DNA of 64,000 nt from an uncultured Caulobacteraceae bacterium (GCA_903872075.1 CAIQJF010000043.1:1-64000), one strand, 5' to 3'; numbered from the stretch's first letter, positions 11,836 to 21,200 are shown. Numbers and translations are program-made. The notes: generated by a model not told the origin, from the sequence alone.

Positions 11836-12549
11836 TCAGCTGTCGAGGCCAAGCCGGTCAGCGAGTTCGAAGAAGCTTGAGACGCGATAGTCGAAAGCGT
11901 CCGATGGCCAGGGCCGGTCGGCCTGCGAGGGCCCGAACTCGTCAGCCCGGTGCACATAGGCGGTGTGGAAGCCGCGACCGGCGGCGGCCCGCAGGTCTTG
12001 GGCATGAGCGGCGACCATCAGGCACTCACAGGGCTCGAGTTGAAGCATGGACGCGGTTCGATCGTAGGCCTCCGCCGCGGGCTTGTAGGCGCGCGCGACC
12101 TCGGCCCCCAGGATCACGTCCCAGGGCAGTCCGGCGCGTTTTGCCAAATTGACCATCAGGGCGACGTTACCGTTCGACAGGCTTGAGAGGATGAAACCGC
12201 GTTTCAGGCGCGCCAGACCGTCGACGACATCCGGCGAGGGATCGAGCCGATGCCAGACCCGGTTAAGCCCGTCGACCTCCACGGGATCGAGGTTGGTGAC
12301 GCCCGACTCCGCGAGAAGCTCCAGCAGGTTCTCCCGGTGCAGGTCGTCGAGAATGACAAAGGGCCTCTCGCCGCGCCGGACCCTGGCCATGGAGGGGACA
12401 TAGCGCGCGCGCCATCGATCGGCGAAACCGGCCCAATCCAGCCGATGCCCTTTCGGACCAAGCACGGCCTCGGCCTCGCGGGCGACGGATGAACGCCAAT
12501 CGACGACGGTGCCGAAGACATCGAAGGTCAGGGCCTTGATCTGGCTCAT
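11836..12549 (-). CDS. haloacid dehalogenase, type II
   Basis: A 237-residue HAD-superfamily enzyme close to (S)-2-haloacid dehalogenases. The nucleophile is Asp10 in FDVFGTVVDW. SNGN, a KP-containing motif III and VAAHAQDL (the usual VAAHxxDL of this subgroup) follow in order. Type II enzymes displace halide from 2-haloalkanoates with inversion of configuration, although many annotated members act on other substrates. It diverges from the SDR gene. Confidence 0.87.
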   Translation of the reverse strand: MSQIKALTFDVFGTVVDWRSSVAREAEAVLGPKGHRLDWAGFADRWRARYVPSMARVRRGERPFVILDDLHRENLLELLAESGVTNLDPVEVDGLNRVWHRLDPSPDVVDGLARLKRGFILSSLSNGNVALMVNLAKRAGLPWDVILGAEVARAYKPAAEAYDRTASMLQLEPCECLMVAAHAQDLRAAAGRGFHTAYVHRADEFGPSQADRPWPSDAFDYRVSSFFELADRLGLDS

Positions 12550-12640
12550 GGACGGGCGCCTCGCGCACTGCGACGACCTTGGCGGCGTCTACCGGCAGTG
12601 TAGAACGGCGGCAGACAACGACAAACTGCGGAGGACGGCG

Positions 12641-13429
12641 ATGGGTCAGGTCGAGGGCAAGGTCGCGCTAGTGACGGGTGGCGCGAGTGGTATCGGCGCG
12701 GCGTGCGCGGAGCGTCTGGCGGCGGAAGGCGCCGCTGTCGTGATAACCGACGTCCAGGATGAGAAGGGCCGCGCCCTAGCCGGCGCGATCGCGAAATCGG
12801 GCGGTCGCGCCCGTTACTTCCACCATGACGTGACCAGCGAGGAAGCCTGGGTTGTGATCATCGCCGACGTAAAGGCGGCGTTCGGGCGGTTGGACATCCT
12901 GGTGAACAACGCCGGTATCGGCCTGGGCAGCCCAAGCATCACCACCATGACTCTGGCCGACTTCCGCCGCCAGCAGGCTGTGAACGTCGAGGGCGTGTTC
13001 CTGGGCATCAAGCACGGGCTGCTCTTCATGCGGGAGGCCGGGAACGGCGGCTCGATCATCAACATCTCCTCGGTCGCCGGTATCAAAGGCTCCCCCACGC
13101 TGGCGGCCTATTCGGCCACCAAAGGGGCGGTGAGGTTGCTGTCCAAGGCCGTGGCCTTGGAATGCGCGAACGCCCGGGACGGGGTGCGGGTGAATTCGGT
13201 TCATCCCGGAATCATCGAAACGCCGATCTGGCTCACCGTCGTGAATCCGAGCGATCCCACCTCCAACGCGCCCCCGGATCTGGACGCCATGTCGGCCATG
13301 GCGGTGCCCGTGGGCGTCAAGGGCCTCCCGGAGGACATCGCCAAGGGTGTTCTTTGGCTGGCCTCGGAGGAGTCCCGCTACGTGACGGGAACCGAACTCG
13401 TTATCGACGGAGGAATGACGGCGAGGTGA
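12641..13429 (+). CDS. SDR family oxidoreductase
   Basis: A 262-residue classical short-chain dehydrogenase. TGGASGIG is the Rossmann glycine motif, NNAG follows strand 4, and the catalytic Ser, Tyr and Lys lie in NISSVAG and YSATK. The aspartate after the second strand (ITDVQD) suggests NAD(H) preference. The ATG at 12641 is supported by GGAGG 6 bases before it and by the motif starting at the usual distance; the open frame further upstream is not needed. Substrate unknown. Confidence 0.9.
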   Translation: MGQVEGKVALVTGGASGIGAACAERLAAEGAAVVITDVQDEKGRALAGAIAKSGGRARYFHHDVTSEEAWVVIIADVKAAFGRLDILVNNAGIGLGSPSITTMTLADFRRQQAVNVEGVFLGIKHGLLFMREAGNGGSIINISSVAGIKGSPTLAAYSATKGAVRLLSKAVALECANARDGVRVNSVHPGIIETPIWLTVVNPSDPTSNAPPDLDAMSAMAVPVGVKGLPEDIAKGVLWLASEESRYVTGTELVIDGGMTAR

Positions 13430-13555
13430 CGCAGGGTGCGCTTCCGCCTTGAATCCGACGTCTCCGCCCCTTACTCTCTCTTGCCCTCCCATGGACGGAT
13501 CAGTCCAGGGCCGGCCATTTCAATCCCAATAAGGGCGAGCTGAGCTTTACCTGCG

Positions 13556-14029
13556 ATGGAAAAAGTACCGATGACCGGCGAGGGCTTTCACGCCCTCGAC
13601 GAGGAACTGAGGCATTTGAAGCTGAAGGAACGGCCGGCGGTTACCGCCGCCATCGGAGAGGCGCGCCAACACGGCGACCTGTCCGAGAACGCCGAATACC
13701 ATGCAGCGAAGGAGCGTCAGGGCTGGATCGAGAGCCGCATCGCCGAGATCGAGGATCGAATGGCGCGCGCCCAGATCATCGACGTCTCGAAGCTCTCGGG
13801 GTCCCAGGTGAAGTTCGGCGCGACGGTCAGCGTGATCGACGAGGACACCGAACTGCAGGCCCGCTACCAGATTGTCGGCGAACACGAAGCCGACGTGCGC
13901 TCCGGCAAGATCTCCATCGCCTCGCCCATCGCTAGGGCGATGATCGGCAAGGAGACTGGCGACGTCGTCGAGGTCAACACGCCCGGTGGCGTCAAGGCCT
14001 ACGAGATCGTCAAGGTCGAGTGGGTCTAG
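13556..14029 (+). CDS. greA: transcription elongation factor GreA
   Basis: This 157-residue protein has an N-terminal coiled coil with the acidic tip DLSEN (Asp41, Glu44), followed by the C-terminal FKBP-like domain ([11 protein letters not shown] near the end). GreA enters the RNA polymerase secondary channel and stimulates cleavage of backtracked transcripts. The trxB gene follows at once and probably shares its transcript. Confidence 0.95.
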   Translation: MEKVPMTGEGFHALDEELRHLKLKERPAVTAAIGEARQHGDLSENAEYHAAKERQGWIESRIAEIEDRMARAQIIDVSKLSGSQVKFGATVSVIDEDTELQARYQIVGEHEADVRSGKISIASPIARAMIGKETGDVVEVNTPGGVKAYEIVKVEWV

Positions 14030-14037
14030 GCTCCCTC

Positions 14038-15036
14038 GTGTCTGACAACCGTTCGGTTCGCTGCCTCATCGTCGGGGCCGGTCCTGCCGGCTACACCGCA
14101 GCGATCTACGCAGCGCGCGCGCTATTGAACCCTGTCATGATCCGCGGGCTGACTCCCGGCGGCCAGCTGACGATCACCGCCGACGTAGAAAACTACCCGG
14201 GCTTCGCGGACGTGATTCAAGGGCCCTGGCTCATGGATCAGATGCAGGCCCAGGCCGAACATGTGGGAGCCGAACTTGTCGACGACATCGTCGTCTCCGC
14301 CGACCTGTCGTCGCGGCCGTTTCGACTGGTCTGCGACTCCGGCCAGGAATGGCTGGCCGAGACACTGATTATCGCCACTGGGGCGCAGGCGAAGTGGCTG
14401 GGCCTCGAAAGCGAGCGCGCCTACCAGGGGTTCGGCGTCTCGGCCTGCGCAACCTGCGACGGCTTTTTCTATCGGGGCAAGGACGTGATTGTGGTCGGCG
14501 GCGGCAACACCGCCGTTGAGGAGGCCTTATTCCTCACCAAGTTCGCCTCCAGTGTGACGGTGGTTCACCGGCGCGATTCCTTCCGCGCGGAGCGGATACT
14601 GCAGGAACGGCTGTTCGCTCATCCGAAAATCAAGGTGATCTGGAACCACGCCGTCGATGAGGTGCTCGGATCGACAGATCCGATGGGTGTGACAGGCGCG
14701 AGGCTTCGCGATGTCGATTCCGGCAACACCATTGTCGTCCCGTGCGACGGCGTCTTTGTCGCCATCGGTCACGCGCCCTCGTCGGAAGTCTTCGCAGGTC
14801 AGCTGGAGACCAAGGCCGGCGGCTATCTGGCCGTGAAGCCGGGGACCGTCTCGACAGCGATCCAGGGCGTGTTCGCCGCCGGAGACGTGACGGACGACGT
14901 CTACCGCCAGGCCGTCACCGCGGCGGGAATGGGCTGTATGGCGGCGCTCGAAGTCGCACGACTGCTGGCGGAAGAGGATCACGAGCGCGCCACGACCGGC
15001 GGCCATGCCCACGATCCGGCGGCGATCGTCGCTTGA
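14038..15036 (+). CDS. trxB: thioredoxin-disulfide reductase
   Basis: This FAD enzyme of about 332 residues moves electrons from NADPH to thioredoxin. The FAD motif is IVGAGPAGYTAAIYAARA, the redox pair is C137-A-T-C140 in ACATCDGFF, and the NADPH motif is VVGGGNTAVEEA. The C-terminal GVFAAGDV completes the FAD site. The start is uncertain: GTG at 14038 lies just after greA, while GTG at 14020, inside the end of greA, has an AAGG before it. The stop overlaps the TTG start of the next gene (TTGA). Confidence 0.95.
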   Translation: MSDNRSVRCLIVGAGPAGYTAAIYAARALLNPVMIRGLTPGGQLTITADVENYPGFADVIQGPWLMDQMQAQAEHVGAELVDDIVVSADLSSRPFRLVCDSGQEWLAETLIIATGAQAKWLGLESERAYQGFGVSACATCDGFFYRGKDVIVVGGGNTAVEEALFLTKFASSVTVVHRRDSFRAERILQERLFAHPKIKVIWNHAVDEVLGSTDPMGVTGARLRDVDSGNTIVVPCDGVFVAIGHAPSSEVFAGQLETKAGGYLAVKPGTVSTAIQGVFAAGDVTDDVYRQAVTAAGMGCMAALEVARLLAEEDHERATTGGHAHDPAAIVA

Positions 15037-15539
15037 CGCGTCTGCGGCCGGTCCAGCCGGCCGATCATTCCGCCATCGCTGCTCTGACCACCCAGGCCTT
15101 CAATCAAGCCTTCCCAAACGGCCCGGGCAGTGAAGCCCGCATCACTGAGGACGTGCGAGCCGAAGGGGCCGCCTGGATCGAGTTGGTCGCAGAGATCGAC
15201 GGCGAGATCGTCGGACATATCCTGTTCAGTCGGATGACCTGCGACCCGCCGCGCAAGGTCGCCGGCCTGGGTCCGGTGTCGGTGCGCCCGGACAAGCAGC
15301 GAAATGGTCTTGGCGCGGCGCTGTGCGCTGAAGGCCTCGCCCGTTGCCGGGCCGATGGCGCTGTCGCCGCCGTCGTCCTGGGTCATCCCGGCTACTATCC
15401 GCGCTTCGGCTTCACTGCCGCCGCCGCGACCCCCCTCTCATCGCCCTACGCGGGCTCTCCGGCATTCATGGCCATGGCCCTGCAACCCGGCGGTCTCGAG
15501 GGACTACGCATCGTGTCCTATGCTGCCGCCTTCGGCTGA
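15033..15539 (+). CDS. GNAT family N-acetyltransferase
   Basis: A 168-residue acetyltransferase with a central GLGPVSVRPDKQRNGLGAAL, the V/I-x-P-x-x-Q-x-x-G-x-G/A acetyl-CoA motif, and HPGYYPRFGF downstream. This arrangement matches the putative N-acetyltransferases often annotated near YhbS. The start is TTG at 15033, overlapping the trxB stop as TTGA, which implies coupled translation. An in-frame ATG far upstream lies within trxB and is not credible. Substrate unknown. Confidence 0.85.
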   Translation: MTRLRPVQPADHSAIAALTTQAFNQAFPNGPGSEARITEDVRAEGAAWIELVAEIDGEIVGHILFSRMTCDPPRKVAGLGPVSVRPDKQRNGLGAALCAEGLARCRADGAVAAVVLGHPGYYPRFGFTAAAATPLSSPYAGSPAFMAMALQPGGLEGLRIVSYAAAFG

Positions 15540-15619
15540 AAGCCGGTCGATCACAATTTCTACAGTTTTGTAACGCCCCCCTTTCCCTCGCCCTGACCGA
15601 GGTCTATATCCGAAGGCGA

Positions 15620-15642
15620 CTTATGCTCAATTGTAGCATAAG
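15620..15642 (+). promoter_or_regulatory. operator 1 of the nad operon (NadQ-like palindrome)
   Basis: A perfect inverted repeat CTTATGCT-N7-AGCATAAG, about 80-100 bases before nadA. It is related to a second palindrome 72 bases downstream (centre to centre). Alphaproteobacterial nad operons are known targets of the NadQ repressor, as I recall it, with a motif of this ATGCTCA/TGAGCAT type. Confidence 0.6.
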
Positions 15643-15694
15643 TCTTGACCGACGGTGCGGTGCAACGGGCCGTCGGTTTTTCTGGGGACAGGAA

Positions 15695-15711
15695 ATGCTC
15701 ACTTTGAGCAT
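15695..15711 (+). promoter_or_regulatory. operator 2 of the nad operon
   Basis: A perfect inverted repeat ATGCTCA-N3-TGAGCAT, ending 12 bases before the nadA ATG, where it would block initiation or elongation. It shares its half-site with operator 1. Confidence 0.65.
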
Positions 15712-15723
15712 AAGGGACAAAAG

Positions 15724-16809
15724 ATGGCTGACGGTTCCACAGACTTCGCCTTCACCTCCGCGGTCGAGACTGCCACTGCGGCGGTCTGGAACAAGGTGCG
15801 CAGCCGCATCACGCCTCTCGAATGGCGTCTGCAGGCGCCTCTGATCGCCGAGATCAATCGCCTCAAGGCGGAGAAGAATGCGGTCATTCTGGCCCACAAC
15901 TACATGACCCCGGAAATCTTCCATGGCGTCGGAGACTTCGTTGGTGACAGCCTCGGCTTGGCCCGCGAAGCCGCCCGATGTGAGGCGAAGATCATCGTTC
16001 AGGCCGGCGTGCACTTCATGGCCGAAACGTCGAAGGTGCTGTGCCCGGACAAGCGCGTGCTCATCCCCGACCTTCTCGCCGGTTGCTCCCTCGCCGCCTC
16101 CATCACGGCCGAGGACGTGCGCCTGATCAAGCAGCGCTACCCCGGCCTGCCGGTGGTCACCTATGTCAATACGACCGCGGCGGTGAAGGCCGAGACGGAT
16201 GTGTGCTGCACAAGCGCCAACGCCGTGCAGGTGGTCGAGGAAGTGGCCCGCCAGTTCGGCGTCGATCGTGTGATCCTGCTGCCCGACGAGTTCCTGGCCC
16301 GCAATGTCGCCCGCCAGACCGAGATCGGCATCATCGCCTGGCAGGGCCGCTGCGAGGTGCACGAACGTTTCACGGCCGCCGATATCGCCGAACTCCGCGA
16401 AGCCTGGCCGGGCGCGGAAATCCTGGCTCACCCGGAGTGCCCGACCGAGGTTCTTGAGGCCGCCGATTTCGCGGGGTCGACCGCCGCGATGAACGACTAC
16501 GTCATTCAGCGCAAACCGCGCCAGGTCGTGCTGATCACAGAATGCTCTATGGCCGATAACGTAGCCTGCGACGCGCCTGACACCGAATTCGTCCGCCCCT
16601 GCAATCTCTGCCCGCACATGAAGCGCATCAGCCTCGAGAACATCTACGAGGCCCTGCTCCATGACCGCTACGAGGTGACGATCGATCCCGCGATCGCGGT
16701 CCGCGCCCGCGCGGCGGTGCAGCGGATGATCGACCTGCCGCCGCCCGCGTCGCCGGCGCGGTACGACCTCGTTAAGGCGCGTCACCACGTCGACGTGGAA
16801 CTGATCTGA
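15724..16809 (+). CDS. nadA: quinolinate synthase A
   Basis: The 361-residue NadA condenses iminoaspartate with dihydroxyacetone phosphate to quinolinate using an oxygen-sensitive [4Fe-4S] cluster. Likely cluster ligands are Cys121 (AGCSLA), Cys210 (WQGRCEVH) and Cys296 (CNLCPHMK), matching the three conserved cysteines of the family. The ATG at 15724 has GGGACAAA before it and lies just after operator 2; the longer open frame would run through that operator. It is the first gene of nadA-nadB-nadC. Confidence 0.96.
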   Translation: MADGSTDFAFTSAVETATAAVWNKVRSRITPLEWRLQAPLIAEINRLKAEKNAVILAHNYMTPEIFHGVGDFVGDSLGLAREAARCEAKIIVQAGVHFMAETSKVLCPDKRVLIPDLLAGCSLAASITAEDVRLIKQRYPGLPVVTYVNTTAAVKAETDVCCTSANAVQVVEEVARQFGVDRVILLPDEFLARNVARQTEIGIIAWQGRCEVHERFTAADIAELREAWPGAEILAHPECPTEVLEAADFAGSTAAMNDYVIQRKPRQVVLITECSMADNVACDAPDTEFVRPCNLCPHMKRISLENIYEALLHDRYEVTIDPAIAVRARAAVQRMIDLPPPASPARYDLVKARHHVDVELI

Positions 16810-16846
16810 TCCCCCGCGGCAGGACAAAGGACGAGGCTTGAACGCG

Positions 16847-18364
16847 ATGGACCGGGTCAACTTCGACGGCGTGCTGGTGATCGGCGCAGGCCTAGCCGGT
16901 TTCACGGCCGCCCTGGCCGCGGCGCCGCGGCGGGTCATGGTGCTGAGCGCCTGCGCGCTTGGCGAGGGTTCCGCCTCGGCTTGGGCGCAAGGTGGCGTCG
17001 CCGCAGCCCTCCACGCCGACGATCACCCTGATCTTCACGCCGCCGACACCCTCGCCGCAGGGGCGGGACTGTGCGATGCGGAGGCAGTGCGCATACTCAC
17101 GCAGGAGGGTCCCGAGGCGGTTCGCTGGCTCGCGGGCCTGGGAGCGCCGTTCGATCGCCATGCCGATGGCGGCTTCTCCCAGAGCCTGGAAGCAGCCCAC
17201 TCCCGTCCGCGCGTGGCGCGGGTTGGCGGCGATGGGGCCGGACGCGCGATTATGGACGCTGTCATGCAGACCGCACGGGACGCGAGCCACATCGAGATCC
17301 ACGAACATGTGCGCGCTCGGGCGTTGATCCAGGACGCGGGCGGGCGGGTGCGCGGCGCCGTGGTCGAAACCCGCATCGGACTCTGCGAGATCATCGCGCC
17401 CATCACCCTGCTGGCCACCGGCGGGCTCGGCGGCCTCTACGCCGTCACCACGGATCCGGCGGCGGTGCGGGGTGACGGTCTGGCCATGGCGGCGCTGGCC
17501 GGGGCGCGGATCGATGACGCCGAGTTTGTGCAGTTCCACCCCACGGCGATCGATATCGGCGCGGATCCGGCGCCGCTGGCGACCGAAGCGCTTCGTGGCG
17601 AAGGGGCTCGACTGATCAACCGCGACGGCGCCACCTTCATGGTCCGCTACCATCCGTCAGGCGACCTGGCGCCGCGTGACGTCGTGGCTCGGGCCATCGC
17701 GTTGGAGCGCCGGGCAGGGCGCGGGGCGTTCCTCGATGCGCGCGAGGCCGTCGGCGATGGCTTTCCCGCGCACTTCCCCTTCGTCTTCAATGCCTGCCGA
17801 GGCGCCGGCCTCGACCCGCGCCATGATCCGATCCCGGTCCTGCCGGCCGCGCACTATCACATGGGCGGCATTGCCACCGACTTGCGCGGGGCGGCCTCCC
17901 TGGCTGGACTCTACGCCGCCGGCGAATGCGCGGCGGTGGGTGTTCACGGCGCGAACCGGCTCGCGTCGAACTCGCTTCTCGAAGCCGCCGTGTTTGGCCG
18001 CCGGGCTGGACTGGCGGCGCGCGACGCAAGCGGCGGCTGGTCCCGGCCCGATCGAGCCCCCCTGCCTGCGGACTTGCCGGCGGACGTTCTGGCGGCGCTT
18101 CGCCAGCGCATGGCGGACGACGCGGGCGTGGCGCGGGACGCGAAGGGGCTGAGCGGCCTTATCGCATGGCTCGATCGGACGGAATCGGAGCATGGCCGCG
18201 CTCTCGCGCTCGTGACCGCCCGTCTTGTCGCCGAGGCGGCGCTGGAGCGACGCGAGAGCCTCGGCGCGCACTGTCGGATGGACCACCCCGACGCCAGCTC
18301 TGTTCCGACCCACTCGCGTCGGACGCTGGGCCCAACACCCGCGTACCGGCAACAGGCCGCCTGA
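16847..18364 (+). CDS. nadB: L-aspartate oxidase
   Basis: NadB, about 505 residues, oxidises L-aspartate to iminoaspartate with FAD, feeding NadA. It has the FAD-binding VIGAGLAGFTAALAA at its N-terminus, the succinate dehydrogenase/fumarate reductase-type EFVQFHPTAI, and HYHMGGIATD and GANRLASNSLLEA near the substrate site. I chose the ATG at 16847, 10 bases after GAGG; a TTG at 16838 is an alternative. Its stop overlaps the nadC start (TGATG). Confidence 0.95.
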   Translation: MDRVNFDGVLVIGAGLAGFTAALAAAPRRVMVLSACALGEGSASAWAQGGVAAALHADDHPDLHAADTLAAGAGLCDAEAVRILTQEGPEAVRWLAGLGAPFDRHADGGFSQSLEAAHSRPRVARVGGDGAGRAIMDAVMQTARDASHIEIHEHVRARALIQDAGGRVRGAVVETRIGLCEIIAPITLLATGGLGGLYAVTTDPAAVRGDGLAMAALAGARIDDAEFVQFHPTAIDIGADPAPLATEALRGEGARLINRDGATFMVRYHPSGDLAPRDVVARAIALERRAGRGAFLDAREAVGDGFPAHFPFVFNACRGAGLDPRHDPIPVLPAAHYHMGGIATDLRGAASLAGLYAAGECAAVGVHGANRLASNSLLEAAVFGRRAGLAARDASGGWSRPDRAPLPADLPADVLAALRQRMADDAGVARDAKGLSGLIAWLDRTESEHGRALALVTARLVAEAALERRESLGAHCRMDHPDASSVPTHSRRTLGPTPAYRQQAA

Positions 18365-19230
18365 TGGGAGCCGGTGAACGTGCGGCTCCCGCGCCGCTGC
18401 CAGATCTGACCCTCGATCCGATCATCCGCGCGGCCCTGGCCGAGGACCTTGGGCGCGCGGGCGACATCACAGCGCAGGCTTGCATTCCCCCCGACGCCAG
18501 ACTGACGGCAGCCTACGTGGCGCGCGGCCAGGGCGTCGTCGCCGGGCTGGCCTGCGCACGGCTGGCCCTCCACGCCCTGGACCCCCAGGCGACATTCACC
18601 CTCAAGGCCGCCGACGGAGACGCGGTCGGTCCAGGGCGCGTACTGGCGATCATCGACGCCAACGCCCGGGCGGCGCTATCGGCGGAGCGCGTGGGGCTTA
18701 ACCTGTTGGGCCGGCTCTCCGGCGTCGCGACCCTGACAGCGAGCTACGTGGCCCGGACCAAAGGCACACACGCCAGGATCATCGACACCCGCAAGACGAC
18801 GCCGCTGCTGCGCTCGCTTGAGAAGTACGCTGTGCGATGCGGCGGCGGCGCCAATCACCGCTTCGGTCTCGACGACGCAATTTTGATCAAGGACAACCAT
18901 GTCGCGGCCTGCGGCGGCGTCGGGGCGGCCCTGCAGCGCGTGCGCGAGCATGCCGGACATATGGTCAAGATCGAGGTCGAGGTCGACAGCCTCGCGCAAC
19001 TCGCCGAGGCGCTGGAGCATAGGCCCGATGTGATCATGCTCGACAATTTCACCCTGGACGACCTCAAGTCCGCGGTCGCCCTGGCCGCCGGGCGGGTGAC
19101 TCTGGAAGCCTCCGGGGGCGTCAATCTGGACACCGTCGCCGCCATCGCCCGGACCGGGGTGGACTATATCAGCGTCGGCGCCCTGACCCACTCCGCGCCC
19201 AATTTCGACATCGGGCTGGACGCGATCTAG
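18364..19230 (+). CDS. nadC: nicotinate-nucleotide pyrophosphorylase (quinolinate phosphoribosyltransferase)
   Basis: The 288-residue NadC converts quinolinate and PRPP to nicotinate mononucleotide, finishing the de novo branch. Diagnostic segments are LAEDLGRAGDIT, NLLGRLSGVATLT, DTRKTTPLLR, HRFGLDDAILIKDNH and the late EASGGVNLDTVAAIARTGVD. The ATG at 18364 overlaps the nadB stop by one base. The stop codon TAG shares the palindrome CTAG with the stop of the convergent oxidoreductase. Confidence 0.96.
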   Translation: MGAGERAAPAPLPDLTLDPIIRAALAEDLGRAGDITAQACIPPDARLTAAYVARGQGVVAGLACARLALHALDPQATFTLKAADGDAVGPGRVLAIIDANARAALSAERVGLNLLGRLSGVATLTASYVARTKGTHARIIDTRKTTPLLRSLEKYAVRCGGGANHRFGLDDAILIKDNHVAACGGVGAALQRVREHAGHMVKIEVEVDSLAQLAEALEHRPDVIMLDNFTLDDLKSAVALAAGRVTLEASGGVNLDTVAAIARTGVDYISVGALTHSAPNFDIGLDAI

Positions 19231-20843
19231 CGCCCGCCGCCTCGACGCAAATCCTTCAGGATTTCCCGGGCTGCGTTGTGCCCGGGCGCGCCGGTCACGC
19301 CGCCGCCCGGGTGCGAGCCGGCGCCGCACAGATAGAGACCCGCAAGAGGCCCGCGGTACGCACCGTGACCCAGCACAGGCCGCGCTGAGAACAACTGATC
19401 GAGTTCCAGCTTGCCATGGAAGATGTCGCCGCCGATGAGGCCGAAGGTCCGCTCCAGGTCCAGCGGCGAGTTGATCTGACGGCCGAGCACCGAAGCCTTG
19501 AACCCCGGCGCGTGGCTTTCCACAGTATCGATCATCAGGTCCGCGACCTCCTCGCGGTGATCGTCCCATGACCGCCCCCCTGAAAGCACGGGCGAGACGT
19601 GCTGACAGAACAGGCTGGCCACATGCCGTCGCTCGGGCGCGAGGCTGTCGTCGAGTGTGGAGGGAATGAGCATTTCAACGATGGGCGCCTTCGACCAACC
19701 GTGGGTCCGGGCGTCGATGAACGCCCGTTCCATATAGGCCAGCGAAGGCGCCATGATGATGCCAGCCGTCATGTGATCGCCGGCTTCAGGCAGAGAGGTG
19801 AAGCGGGGCAACTCCGAGAGCGCGACATTCATCCGGAACGTGCCCGAGCCGCTGCGGTAGCGATCGATGCGCTCCTTGAAGTCGGACGGCAGAACGGCGC
19901 CATCCATGAGCCCCGAGAACAGCAATTTCGGATGTAGATTGGAGACCACCGTGCGGGCCCGGATCACCTTGCCGCTCGCTGTTACCGCCCCCGTTGCACG
20001 GCCCTTCTCGGTGAGCACTTCCGTAACCGCGCAATCGGTCAGAATCTCCACACCCTGCTCGGCGCAGGCCCTGGCCATGGCCTGGGTGATGGCTCCCATG
20101 CCGCCAATCGCATGGCCCCAGGCGCCCTTCTTGCCGTTAACCTCTCCGAACACGTGGTGGAGCAGCACATAGGCCGACCCCGGCGTGTAGGGGCTGGCGA
20201 AGTTGCCGACAACACCGTCGAAACCGAACACCGCCTTGATCGGCTCGCTCTCGAACCATCCGTCCAGATAGTCTCCCGCCGATTGGGAGAATAGCGCCAG
20301 CAGGTCCCGGCGGCCTGTGGTGGACAAGCCTGCCAGTCGCCGGCCAAGGCTCAGGCTCTTGATCAGTTCCGGGATGGCCGCGCGGAGTCCGCCTTCGACC
20401 ACATTGGGCGGCGTCTCCAGGATCAGCGCCCGCAACACATCCGCGATGGCGTCCAGGCGCTCGCCGTAGGCGTCGAGGCGAGCGGCGTCGCGTGCGGAAA
20501 AGCGAGCCACCTCGGCGGCGGTCCTGCCCTCCCCCGTCAACAGATAGTCGCCATCGGGCAGGGGCAGGAAGTTGGCGACCTTACGCTCGACGACGCGGAG
20601 ACCGTGGCGCGGCAGCTCCATGTCCGAGACGACCTTCGGATTGAGCAGGCTGACCGTGTAGCTGGCGACGGAGTTCCGGAAGCCCGGATGAAACTCCTCC
20701 GTGACCGCCGCGCCGCCGACCACGCCGCGACGTTCCAGCATGGTCACTTTCAAGCCGGCCCGTGCCAGATAGTAGGCGCAGACGAGGCCATTATGGCCCG
20801 CGCCGAGGATCAAGACGTCGGTATCGTGCGCGCGTGTCGTCAT
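19227..20843 (-). CDS. FAD-dependent oxidoreductase, phytoene-desaturase-like (CrtI/PYROXD2 type)
   Basis: A 538-residue flavoprotein with the dinucleotide-binding DVLILGAGHNGLVCAYYLA at its N-terminus, followed by LERRGVVGGAAVTEE. The C-terminal GLYLCGAGSHPGGGVTGAPG is typical of the CrtI/amine-oxidase fold. Overall it resembles PYROXD2-like proteins more than true carotenoid desaturases, and no other carotenoid genes are nearby, so the substrate is open. It overlaps the nadC stop by three bases in a convergent arrangement. Confidence 0.85.
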   Translation of the reverse strand: MTTRAHDTDVLILGAGHNGLVCAYYLARAGLKVTMLERRGVVGGAAVTEEFHPGFRNSVASYTVSLLNPKVVSDMELPRHGLRVVERKVANFLPLPDGDYLLTGEGRTAAEVARFSARDAARLDAYGERLDAIADVLRALILETPPNVVEGGLRAAIPELIKSLSLGRRLAGLSTTGRRDLLALFSQSAGDYLDGWFESEPIKAVFGFDGVVGNFASPYTPGSAYVLLHHVFGEVNGKKGAWGHAIGGMGAITQAMARACAEQGVEILTDCAVTEVLTEKGRATGAVTASGKVIRARTVVSNLHPKLLFSGLMDGAVLPSDFKERIDRYRSGSGTFRMNVALSELPRFTSLPEAGDHMTAGIIMAPSLAYMERAFIDARTHGWSKAPIVEMLIPSTLDDSLAPERRHVASLFCQHVSPVLSGGRSWDDHREEVADLMIDTVESHAPGFKASVLGRQINSPLDLERTFGLIGGDIFHGKLELDQLFSARPVLGHGAYRGPLAGLYLCGAGSHPGGGVTGAPGHNAAREILKDLRRGGGR

Positions 20844-20867
20844 CGCGCGGTCTTAGTTAGTCGCGGG

Positions 20868-21200
20868 TCAGGCGTCCAGAAGCTGGATCCGCAGTTCCAT
20901 ATTGGCCTCGGTCATCACCTTGCGCGCGAGGGCGTAAAAATCGTGCGCCATGCCCGAAAGCCGACAATGGGCAATGAACTCGACGCGCACGGGCCGACCG
21001 TCGAACTTCGGCCAGACGGTTTTGATCTGTCCAGTCTCGATGAAGGCGATCTGGGCGTTCAGCTTGTCACGCAGCATATCTAGGTGACGCTGGTCTTCAG
21101 GGGGTCGCCAGGTCAGCGGGTCGGACACCACCAGGACCGGCGTTTCGTCGCTGTCGTCCAGGTAGATGTAGTCGATGAGGTCGGTCTCGAGCACGGACAT
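20868..21200 (-). CDS. DUF6572 domain protein
   Basis: A 110-residue cytoplasmic protein matching the DUF6572 pattern: an N-terminal D-x-I-D-x-I segment, a strand LVVSDPLTWRPP, and a helix ending in LNAQIAFIETGQI. The second half (VRVEFIAHCRLSGMAHDFY) continues as an alpha/beta fold. The family is uncharacterised. GAGGAGG stands 8 bases before the ATG at 21200, which decides the start over an upstream in-frame codon. It lies 24 bases upstream of the oxidoreductase gene on the same strand, so the two may be cotranscribed. Confidence 0.75.
   Translation of the reverse strand: MSVLETDLIDYIYLDDSDETPVLVVSDPLTWRPPEDQRHLDMLRDKLNAQIAFIETGQIKTVWPKFDGRPVRVEFIAHCRLSGMAHDFYALARKVMTEANMELRIQLLDA

Noticed and set aside
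15604-16938. 444-codon minus-strand frame opposite nadA
   Set aside because: It covers both nad operators and nadA; the composition (His, Arg, Asp, Gly) is typical of antisense shadows.
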